A stretch of 12,602 nucleotides of DNA from Scatomorpha intestinigallinarum (lineage in GTDB: Bacteria > Bacillota > Clostridia > Oscillospirales > Oscillospiraceae). Under the pieces are notes generated by a model, which was given only the letters and a program-made list of their open reading frames with translations, did not search any database and was not told the origin of the DNA. The position numbers and the translations under genes were made by a program. Of the stretch, positions 1 to 5,647 are shown in pieces. The stretch lies in assembly GCA_018712225.1 (NCBI GenBank), contig DVHH01000027.1, positions 1 to 12,602 of the forward strand, written 5' to 3'. The stretch's first letter is position 1, and each line of letters begins with the position of its first letter.

Positions 1-1
1 C

Positions 2-142
2 CCGGAGCTGCGCGGCATGGTGGAGGACATGAAAATGACCTACGCGCCCGACATCCCCTCCGCCCTGGCCCTCGCTAGGAGCTGGGGGAAAGAGAGCCTC
101 GCCGTCATACCCGACGGGGTGTCGGTCATACCGAGAGCATAA
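2..142 (+). CDS. C-terminal end of a LarA-like nickel-dependent lactate racemase (5' truncated)
   Basis: This frame is open from the window edge and ends at TAA 140-142, giving 46 visible residues. The tail contains SALALARSWGKESLAVIPDGVSVIP. The ending VIPDGVSVI is typical of the C-terminus of the LarA/DUF2088 family, which interconverts D- and L-lactate or related 2-hydroxyacids using a pincer nickel cofactor. The active-site histidines and lysine lie outside the window, so catalytic competence cannot be judged, and it may be a paralogue acting on another hydroxyacid. A perfect terminator follows immediately. The gene is convergent with all the minus-strand genes. The family call rests on the tail motif only. 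Confidence 0.6.
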   Translation, partial: PELRGMVEDMKMTYAPDIPSALALARSWGKESLAVIPDGVSVIPRA

Positions 143-173
143 AAAAAGCCGCCACGGCTGTGGCGGCTTTTTT
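142..173. terminator. Bidirectional intrinsic terminator after the LarA-like gene
   Basis: An 8-bp stem GCCGCCAC/GTGGCGGC (148-155 and 160-167) has a GGCT loop, is preceded by A6 and followed by T6. The structure therefore works on either strand. On plus it ends the LarA-like gene. On minus it is the first site downstream of the DUF6320-type gene that has a proper U-tract. Confidence 0.88.
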
Positions 174-402
174 ATACCTTCAAGCCTCGCAGAGTTTCGC
201 GGCCGCAGCCGCGAAATGGATCTCAATCATTTTCGGCGGCGGCGTGTACGTCGCCGAAAATACTGCTCGCGGAGCGGAGTGTCGAATCGTCCGCCTCCGG
301 CGGACGACCGAGGCGCGGAGCGGAGTGCTATACTCTTTGTCGAAGAGGGCAAAGCCTTCTTCGACAAGTTTGAAGCCGCCACGGCTGTGGCGGCTTTTTT
401 AT
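146..402. repeat. Hairpin array flanked by a 30-bp direct repeat of a terminator
   Basis: Bases 146-175 and 373-402 are identical over 30 bp and both contain the same terminator hairpin. Between them lie four more inverted repeats: 195-203/208-216 (9 bp, loop CGCA), 229-238/252-261 (10 bp), 287-295/299-307 (9 bp, loop TCC) and 337-350/354-367 (14 bp with one G-T pair, loop AAA). A 14-bp sequence CGCGGAGCGGAGTG occurs at 268-281 and again at 314-327, between hairpins. No convincing coding frame crosses the region. It could be a miniature or REP-like intergenic element, or a structured RNA. I do not recognise the family. Confidence 0.7.
373..400 (+). terminator. Second copy of the terminator hairpin
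   Basis: The stem-loop is the same as at 148-167, with T6 at 395-400 on the plus strand. On the minus strand it follows the stop codon of the DUF6320-type gene (TAA, complement of 399-401) directly, but the bases after the stem there read TTCAAACTTG. It is thus a weak terminator for that gene and a good one for plus-strand transcripts. Confidence 0.65.
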
Positions 403-968
403 CTGTGCAGGCGCTTTTGGAGCTCCCGGACGAGCTCGCGGCGGTAGAGGAAGAGCGCGGGCAGCAGGGCGGCGAGGCCCAGGGCCAGGAGCGTGACCGC
501 AGCGGGCAGGTTAAGCGGCAGCAGGCCCAGTGCGGCGGCTAGGATGTCCAGCAGCGACACCGCCGCAAGGCGCAGCAGCGGCATGAGCCTCCGGCGGCGG
601 CCCAGATAGGCCGTGCCGGCCAAAAAGGCCAGAGTGCAGGCCAGGAGGATCGGCAGGACTATACCGGTATACTCCCCTCCGAAACAGAGCTCCACCGTCA
701 GCACCAGGATGCAGACACTGAGCAGCAGGCGGGATATCCGCTCTGCGAGCCCGTCCTCCACGAGTGGCCTGGCCAGGAGGTTCGTCCAGACGAACCACAG
801 CGAGACGAGGACGACGAGGCTCCAGGCCGGGCCGCCGGTGCAGAGGTTTATGAAGAGGCACAGCGCCCCCGAGGCGCACAGAAAGCGCAGGGCCGCGCGC
901 CTAAGCCGGCGCAGATCCAGCAGTCTGCGGCGTGGGACGGGGTAGCTGATCCCAATTTCATGCTCCAT
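399..968 (-). CDS. Six-helix membrane protein, DUF6320-like
   Basis: The product is 189 aa with a very basic N-terminus (PRRRLLDLRRLRR, about residues 12-24) and roughly six hydrophobic segments near 25-44, 47-66, 78-95, 100-121, 130-150 and 153-175. It is therefore an integral membrane protein. The pattern of a YPxxPRRR stretch followed by closely spaced helices and a GGPAWSLVV-type turn resembles DUF6320 proteins. As I recall, many of those carry an N-terminal zinc ribbon, which is absent here. The start codon lies inside the end of the acyltransferase gene (11-bp overlap), which suggests translational coupling and joint function. No enzymatic motif is visible and the function is unknown. 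The gene is real by its overlap and coding character; the family name is tentative. Confidence 0.75.
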   Translation of the reverse strand: MEHEIGISYPVPRRRLLDLRRLRRAALRFLCASGALCLFINLCTGGPAWSLVVLVSLWFVWTNLLARPLVEDGLAERISRLLLSVCILVLTVELCFGGEYTGIVLPILLACTLAFLAGTAYLGRRRRLMPLLRLAAVSLLDILAAALGLLPLNLPAAVTLLALGLAALLPALFLYRRELVRELQKRLHR

Positions 969-2136
969 ATGGCATACTCCCGCTCAGTTTCACCGGCACG
1001 CCCGCGCCCTCCAGGATCGAGAGCAGGCGCGTCTCAAAGGTTTTGTCGTCCGTCAGCTTCGTCACCGAGAGCAGCGCGAGGCCCTTCAGCGTGACCATGG
1101 CGCATGCGGCGCGGGCGCGCTCGCCCGTGCCGAGCACAAAGTCCAGCTTTTCCACGTGGGCCTCCACCTCCGGCGGCAGTTTGGCCGCTCCCAGGTTCGA
1201 GAGCGTGCTTGTAAAGGCCCGCTCCCCCAAAAAGCCGTAGGCTATGCGCGCTGCCGGGCGCTTCACTGCGAGAGGCACCCGCCCCAGCAGCCGCACCATC
1301 TCCGCCGTCGAGGCCAGCATGCCGCGCATGGCCGTCTCCGAGGCGCGCTCCGAGAGCTGGCGGGTGATGTCCGGCAGCAGGCGCTCAGCCCCCCCCGCCT
1401 CCGCCCAGGGCGTGCGCACGGAGCAGTACATTGAAAAGTTCCGCAGAGTCTTCGAGGGGCAGAATTTGCGCATGTTCACCGGCACCTGGATGCTGATATC
1501 GCCCCGGCTCTCGTCGGAGGCGGCATGGGCGGCCTCGGTCATGAAGGCCAGCAGCAGCGCCGTCAGGAAGGCGAGGCCCCAAGTGCCGTCCGTGAGGATG
1601 TGAAAAAACTCCACGCTCACGCGGCGGCCGTAGTACAGCACGCGGAAGGACTGCGAGTCCCCCGCCGCGACATTCATGGGCGCGCAGGGCAGCTCCGTCT
1701 CAGGCTGCACGGTAAAGCGGCGCTTGACCCCGTCTATGTAGTGCCAGAACACGCCGCGCTTTATCTTCATGGCAAAAAACGGAAAGCGGGGCATGGTGAG
1801 GCCCAGCGCCAGCTGGAGCAGCGAAGGCTCCACGGGCGCATCCAGATAGGCTGAGAGGCGAAAGACCGACATCCAGCCGTCCGTCATGGACATGGGATAG
1901 ATCTTTGCCGCGTCGTCCAGAGGGTACCAGTAGTCCGGAGCGCTCAGGTAAAAATCGCCCAGGCGCTCGTGACCCAGGCGCGCCGCCGCTTCGGCCGGGC
2001 TCAGGCCGCGTGAAACAAGGACCTCCGCCGCCCGGCGGAAATCGGAGATCAGCGCGCGCTTCTGCGCCCGCGGCAGGTCTATGCGCGCCGCTAGGGCAAA
2101 ATACAGCCTTTCCAGCTCCGGCGCGGTATTCTCCAT
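958..2136 (-). CDS. Condensation-like (CoA-dependent) acyltransferase, alcohol acetyltransferase family
   Basis: I chose ATG at 2136 because CGGAGGTAAAGAGC precedes it. The longer frame to 2187 would translate through the ribF terminator. The product is 392 aa. Residues about 5-65 form a helical N-terminal region with LPRAQKRALISDFRRA and a later GLSPAEAAARLG, reminiscent of HAAS/DUF1700-type helices. The acyltransferase part follows: LDDAAKIYP (73-81), the catalytic HxxxDG motif as HILTDG (179-184), VPVNMRKFCPSKTLRNF (218-234) and TSTLSNLG (309-316). Condensation-fold enzymes of this type transfer acyl groups from CoA or carrier proteins to alcohols or amines, with the motif histidine as the base. 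The substrate cannot be read from sequence. The overlapping membrane-protein gene downstream suggests a membrane-linked role. Confidence 0.82.
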   Translation of the reverse strand: MENTAPELERLYFALAARIDLPRAQKRALISDFRRAAEVLVSRGLSPAEAAARLGHERLGDFYLSAPDYWYPLDDAAKIYPMSMTDGWMSVFRLSAYLDAPVEPSLLQLALGLTMPRFPFFAMKIKRGVFWHYIDGVKRRFTVQPETELPCAPMNVAAGDSQSFRVLYYGRRVSVEFFHILTDGTWGLAFLTALLLAFMTEAAHAASDESRGDISIQVPVNMRKFCPSKTLRNFSMYCSVRTPWAEAGGAERLLPDITRQLSERASETAMRGMLASTAEMVRLLGRVPLAVKRPAARIAYGFLGERAFTSTLSNLGAAKLPPEVEAHVEKLDFVLGTGERARAACAMVTLKGLALLSVTKLTDDKTFETRLLSILEGAGVPVKLSGSMPYGA

Positions 2137-2156
2137 GCTCTTTACCTCCGTATATG

Positions 2157-2184
2157 AAAAAACCCGCCCGGGGGCGGGTTTTTT
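2157..2184. terminator. Bidirectional terminator at the end of the rimP-ribF operon
   Basis: The symmetric stem A6-CCCGCC (2157-2168) pairs with GGCGGG-T6 (2173-2184) around a 4-base loop. It begins at the ribF stop codon (complement of 2184-2186) and ends about 10 bases before the ribosome binding site of the acyltransferase gene. That leaves no room for a separate promoter beyond it. Confidence 0.85.
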
Positions 2185-3086
2185 CACGGGTTTTCTGCAA
2201 AATATGCCCTTGTAGTATCCGCGTCACGCTGGATCTGCTCGCGGAGCGCGGCGGTGTTCGGGAATTTCTCCTCGTCCCTGATAAAGTGGTGGAACTCCAC
2301 TCGGACGCGGCGCTCATAGAGGTCGCCCTCGTAGTCGAGGATGTAGCTCTCCACAGAAACCTGGTCGCCGCCGGAGACGGTCGGCCGCACGCCTATGTTG
2401 GTCACGGCCATGAGGCGCTCTCCGCTGTCGAGAAATACCCTGGCGGCGTAGACCCCGTGCCGCGGCACCAGGACGCCGGGGGCGAAGCGCATATTTATCG
2501 TCGGCGCGCCCAGCTTGTGGCCCAGGCGGAAGCCGTAGTGGACCTTGTCCACCAGGAAATGCGGGTGGCCCAGCAGGTCGTTCGCCTCCTCCACGCGGCC
2601 CGCCTCCAACAGCGAGCGGATGCGCGTCGAGCTCACGACCTCCCCGTCCCGGCAGACGGCGGAGATGATGTCGCAGCCCATGCCGTGCTTCGTGCAATAG
2701 GCGGCGAGCCGCGCGGGGCGGCCTTCCCCCTTCCAGCCGCAGGAGAAGTCGTAGCCCATCACCAGGTGGCAGGCATGCAGCTCCTCGCGCACGGAATCGG
2801 CAAAGTTCTGCCAGGGCATACGCATCATGTTCTCGTTGAAGTGGATGGATATGACGCTGTCGATTCCGAAAACGTGGCGGATTATCTCCGCGCGCTCCTC
2901 GGCGGAGTTTATGAGCGGCACCTCCACGCCCTTCACCAGCGTATCCGGGTGCGTGTCGAAGGTGAGCACCGCGGGGACGGCCTGCTTTTCCGCCGCGCGG
3001 CGCTTTGTCATCTCCAGCAGCGCCGCGTGGCCAATGTGGACGCCGTCGAAGAAACCGAGGGCTATTACTCTCTTTCTGTCGGGCAT
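2184..3086 (-). CDS. ribF: Bifunctional riboflavin kinase / FAD synthetase
   Basis: The enzyme phosphorylates riboflavin to FMN and adenylylates FMN to FAD in the cytosol. The 300-aa product has an N-terminal FMN adenylyltransferase domain: GFFDGVHIGH (11-20, the nucleotide-binding HxGH), GYDFSCGWKGEG (111-122) and SSTRIR (152-157). The C-terminal riboflavin kinase domain has LGAPTINM (192-199, the PTxN motif), TNIGVRPTV (229-237) and VESYI (245-249) with the probable catalytic Glu246. It starts almost directly at the first strand of the Rossmann-like fold, slightly shorter at the N-terminus than many RibF. ATG 3086 has GAGGT upstream. The gap after truB is 3 bases. A terminator follows at once. 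Confidence 0.95.
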   Translation of the reverse strand: MPDRKRVIALGFFDGVHIGHAALLEMTKRRAAEKQAVPAVLTFDTHPDTLVKGVEVPLINSAEERAEIIRHVFGIDSVISIHFNENMMRMPWQNFADSVREELHACHLVMGYDFSCGWKGEGRPARLAAYCTKHGMGCDIISAVCRDGEVVSSTRIRSLLEAGRVEEANDLLGHPHFLVDKVHYGFRLGHKLGAPTINMRFAPGVLVPRHGVYAARVFLDSGERLMAVTNIGVRPTVSGGDQVSVESYILDYEGDLYERRVRVEFHHFIRDEEKFPNTAALREQIQRDADTTRAYFAENP

Positions 3087-3089
3087 AGT

Positions 3090-3965
3090 CTATACCTCAA
3101 AAAAGCTCTTTATCGTATGCAGAACGCCGTTTTCTACGGCTCCAAGCAGCAAAAACTCGCGGTTTTGCGAATACACTCGGCACTCGCCCTCGAAGGGCGC
3201 ATCGAGCTTCACGTCCGCGCCGTTGCGCAGCGCCTTCTCCGTCCTCTCGTCCTTTATAAGCACTATAGGGCGGCCGGCGAACAGCGCATCCACCGGCAGC
3301 AGGCACTCCGCCGCACCCCGGAGCTCTATCTCCTCCAGCGTCAGGGCGTCCTCCACCCGGAAACCGCCTGCACGGGTGCGGCGCAGGCCGGACATGCAGG
3401 CCCCGCAGCCCAAGGCCCGGCCGATATCGTCGCAGAGCGTGCGTATATAGGTGCCCTTCGAGCACTCTATCTCCAGCTCGAAGTCGCCACCGCGCTCGCC
3501 CGTACACTCAAGGCGGTATATCGTGACGCGCCTCGGCTTGCGCTCGACCTGCCCGCCCGCGCGGGCTATCTCGTAGAGCTTCTTGCCGCCCTGCTTGATG
3601 GCCGAGTACATGGGCGGCAGCTGCTCGATCTCGCCGCGGAAGGCGGGGAGCACTGCCTCCAGCTCCGCCCTCGTCGGGCGCAGGCCCGTGCTCTCCAGCA
3701 CCCGGCCGGTCGTGTCCAGGGTGTCCGTAACAAGGCCGGGACGCAGGAGGGCCGTATAGGCCTTGTCATGCCCCTCTGCAAACTCTACGGCGCGCGTCGC
3801 GCGGCCCAAAAATACCACGAGCAGGCCCGTGGCCATCGGGTCCAGTGTGCCGGAGTGGCCGATGCGCCTCTGCCCCGTCAGCCTCCGCAGCCTGCCTACT
3901 ACGTCGTGGCTCGTCCAGCCCTCGGGCTTGTCCACGAGCAGGATACCGCTCAGTCCTCCGGCCAT
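3090..3965 (-). CDS. truB: tRNA pseudouridine(55) synthase
   Basis: TruB isomerises U55 in the T-loop of tRNA to pseudouridine and also acts as a tRNA chaperone. The 291-aa product shows the family motif GHSGTLDPMATGLL (36-49) with catalytic Asp42, the KAYTA strand (68-72), PPMYSAIKQGGKKLYEIAR (117-135), GTYIRTL (171-177) and LRRTRAGGF (194-202). A C-terminal PUA-like region follows from about residue 231. Length is normal. The start overlaps the end of nrnA by 16 bp, consistent with coupled translation. Confidence 0.96.
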   Translation of the reverse strand: MAGGLSGILLVDKPEGWTSHDVVGRLRRLTGQRRIGHSGTLDPMATGLLVVFLGRATRAVEFAEGHDKAYTALLRPGLVTDTLDTTGRVLESTGLRPTRAELEAVLPAFRGEIEQLPPMYSAIKQGGKKLYEIARAGGQVERKPRRVTIYRLECTGERGGDFELEIECSKGTYIRTLCDDIGRALGCGACMSGLRRTRAGGFRVEDALTLEEIELRGAAECLLPVDALFAGRPIVLIKDERTEKALRNGADVKLDAPFEGECRVYSQNREFLLLGAVENGVLHTIKSFFEV

Positions 3966-4897
3966 TTTTCATCCATCGCGCGGAGCATGAGCTCCAGCGC
4001 CTCCTCAGGCCCGGCCTCAAGCGTGCAGCCGGCGGCCATGGCGTGGCCTCCCCCGCCGTAGACGGCGCAGATATCCGAGACGTTCACGCCCGGCTTGGAG
4101 CGGAGCGATATCTTGCTCTCTCCCGGCCTCGTCTCGCGTATGGTCATGCTCACGACGGAGCCCTCCGCCTTACCGGCGAGACCCGCAAGGTCCTCGCAGT
4201 CGTTCTCCACCGCGCCGCAGTCAGAGAGCATCTGAAGCGTGACGGTTACGACGGATATTTTTCCATTCCTATAGAATCTCATGCCGCTCAGCATCCTGCC
4301 CTCAAGGGCCATGCGCGCACGGCTCTGGGTGCGGAAAAAGCGTATATTAAGCTCCGAGTTGTCCGCGCCAAGGTCTATGAGCTCCGCAGCGGCGCGCAGG
4401 GTGGCGGAGTTCGTGTTGGAATACTGGAAGCAGCCTGTATCCGTACTGACGGCTATATACAGCAGCCGCGCCTCCTCGCGCGAGACATCCCCGCACAGGG
4501 CCTTTATCACTTCGAGCACCAGCTCGCCGCAGGAGGACTTCTCCGCCGCGAGGCAGGTGCGCTCCGCAAAGTGGGAGTTCGAGGGGTGGTGGTCCAGAGC
4601 AAGGTTCACCGGCGCGGGCGTCCCCTCCGGGAACAGGCCCTCGCCGGCGATATCCACCGTCACGACGCATGACGGCGCAAACCCCTCCGGCGCAAGGTAC
4701 GGCGCTATGAAGGGGCGGTAGTTTTCAGTTATTTCGCGGTTATTTATGCAATAGGCCGTCTTGCCCGCGCGGCGGAGCGCAGAGCAGAGGGCGGCGCCGG
4801 AGCCTATGGTGTCCCCGTCCGGGCGGCGGTGGCTTATAAGCAGATAGCCGTCGTGCTCCCGGAGCCAGGCCGCGCACTCATTCGCCGTCAGGTCCAT
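3950..4897 (-). CDS. nrnA: DHH/DHHA1 family oligoribonuclease / pAp phosphatase
   Basis: NrnA-type enzymes degrade short oligoribonucleotides and pAp in the cytosol with Mn2+. The 315-aa product has all DHH metal motifs: HRRPDGD (23-29), a lone Asp82 in VTVDIA, the signature LDHHPSN (101-107) and TDTGCFQYSNT (152-162) with Asp153. The C-terminal DHHA1 domain shows GGGGHAMAAG (281-290), which binds the nucleotide end. Length is typical. It overlaps rbfA by 20 bp upstream and truB by 16 bp downstream. The position between rbfA and truB is standard for Firmicutes. Confidence 0.95.
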   Translation of the reverse strand: MDLTANECAAWLREHDGYLLISHRRPDGDTIGSGAALCSALRRAGKTAYCINNREITENYRPFIAPYLAPEGFAPSCVVTVDIAGEGLFPEGTPAPVNLALDHHPSNSHFAERTCLAAEKSSCGELVLEVIKALCGDVSREEARLLYIAVSTDTGCFQYSNTNSATLRAAAELIDLGADNSELNIRFFRTQSRARMALEGRMLSGMRFYRNGKISVVTVTLQMLSDCGAVENDCEDLAGLAGKAEGSVVSMTIRETRPGESKISLRSKPGVNVSDICAVYGGGGHAMAAGCTLEAGPEEALELMLRAMDEKWPED

Positions 4898-5255
4898 GCT
4901 CTTCCTCCCTGCCGGTGTCCAGCTCCTCTATGAGCCGGCTGATGTGCGCGCCGTATTCGATGGAGTGGTCGAGCTCGAAAACGAGCTCCGGCGTATAGCG
5001 CAGCGAGAGCGACGAGCCGAGCTCGCGCCGCAGCCAGGGGCCGCAGCTCTTGAGCCCGCGCTTCAGCTCCCGCTCGTCCACCTGGCCGAGGACGGAGAGC
5101 CATACCTTCGCATAGCGCAGGTCCCCCGTCGTCTCCACCCTCGTGACGCTTATCAGCCCCTGCTGCACACGCGGGTCCTTCACCTGCCGCAGCAGCGAGC
5201 TGAGCGCGAGCTGGATATCGTCGTTTATGCGGCCCATTCGTGTGGAATTAGCCAT
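4878..5255 (-). CDS. rbfA: 30S ribosome-binding factor A
   Basis: RbfA helps mature the 5' end of 16S rRNA in the 30S subunit and is needed for growth in the cold. The 125-aa product has the usual beginning RMGRINDDIQLALSSLLRQ, then VKDPRVQQGLISVTRVETTGDLR-type KH-fold segments (26-47), AKVWLSVLG (49-57) and a C-terminal part with LRYTPELVFELDHSIEYG (75-92) that fits the family. I chose ATG 5255 because AAGAGGTAATC precedes it. A longer open frame runs to 5732 through the upstream gene and has no support. It overlaps nrnA by 20 bp. Confidence 0.95.
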   Translation of the reverse strand: MANSTRMGRINDDIQLALSSLLRQVKDPRVQQGLISVTRVETTGDLRYAKVWLSVLGQVDERELKRGLKSCGPWLRRELGSSLSLRYTPELVFELDHSIEYGAHISRLIEELDTGREEEHGPDGE

Positions 5256-5287
5256 ATGATTACCTCTTAAAAGCGTATTAAAAGTGT

Positions 5288-5605
5288 TCAGCGTCTGAAC
5301 TTTCCGCCCGTGTTGAGCCTTATAAGCAAAACTATGGCCCCTATAACGGTATAGGCGATGAATATCGCCGCCAAAATGCCGCCGAGAACCACGGTCGGCA
5401 TGAGCAGGCCCGCGATCAGCGTGAACCGGCCCACGGACCTGCACAGCGCCGGGAGGTCGTACTTCTCCTTCTCCCTGTGGCTCATGGTGTTGATGCCTGC
5501 TATGAAATCGCTGCCCCGGCCCATCATGAGCACGATGGATATCACGATGAGCGGCAAGTCGATCACTGCGACGATGATAATGCCTGCTAACTGCTCTTGT
5601 GTCAC
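5288..5605 (-). CDS. Small membrane protein of DUF3784 type
   Basis: With the chosen start the product is 105 aa. One transmembrane helix covers about residues 7-28, then the loop GSDFIAGINTMSHREKEKYD (31-50), then one or two more helices (about 61-96) and a basic tail. The FIAGxNTMSxxEKEKYD loop matches the DUF3784 family of small Firmicutes membrane proteins of unknown role. The start is ambiguous. ATG at 5611 overlaps the perfect ribosome binding site GGAGGTGA, whereas GTG at 5605 lies 5 bases beyond it, so I prefer GTG. The gene sits between infB and rbfA with gaps of 42 and 32 bases, where most Firmicutes have nothing. It is co-transcribed but may be functionally unrelated. Confidence 0.8.
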   Translation of the reverse strand: MTQEQLAGIIIVAVIDLPLIVISIVLMMGRGSDFIAGINTMSHREKEKYDLPALCRSVGRFTLIAGLLMPTVVLGGILAAIFIAYTVIGAIVLLIRLNTGGKFRR

Positions 5606-5610
5606 GGGCA

Positions 5611-5618
5611 TCACCTCC
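5611..5618 (-). promoter_or_regulatory. Ribosome binding site that sets the DUF3784 start
   Basis: GGAGGTGA is a full match to the anti-Shine-Dalgarno sequence. Its last base is the A of the upstream ATG candidate, so that ATG is too close to be used. The GTG at 5605-5603 has a spacing of 5 bases. Confidence 0.6.
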
Positions 5619-5647
5619 AGGCGACCGAAAGCGGCTTTGTGACGGCG

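Noticed and set aside
146..402. A CRISPR array
   Set aside because: There are only two 30-bp copies, they are terminators, and the interval between them is 197 bp and not spacer-like.
160..542. Two short plus-strand frames across the hairpin region
   Set aside because: They run through terminator hairpins into the antisense of the membrane-protein gene and have no ribosome binding site.
2137..2187. N-terminal extension of the acyltransferase to 2187
   Set aside because: These codons translate the terminator stem and overlap the ribF stop; a strong ribosome binding site favours ATG 2136.
1905..4061. A 718-codon open frame on the plus strand
   Set aside because: It is antisense to the acyltransferase start, ribF, truB and part of nrnA, all with clear motifs. 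Its translation has no recognisable domain and reflects codon bias in GC-rich DNA.
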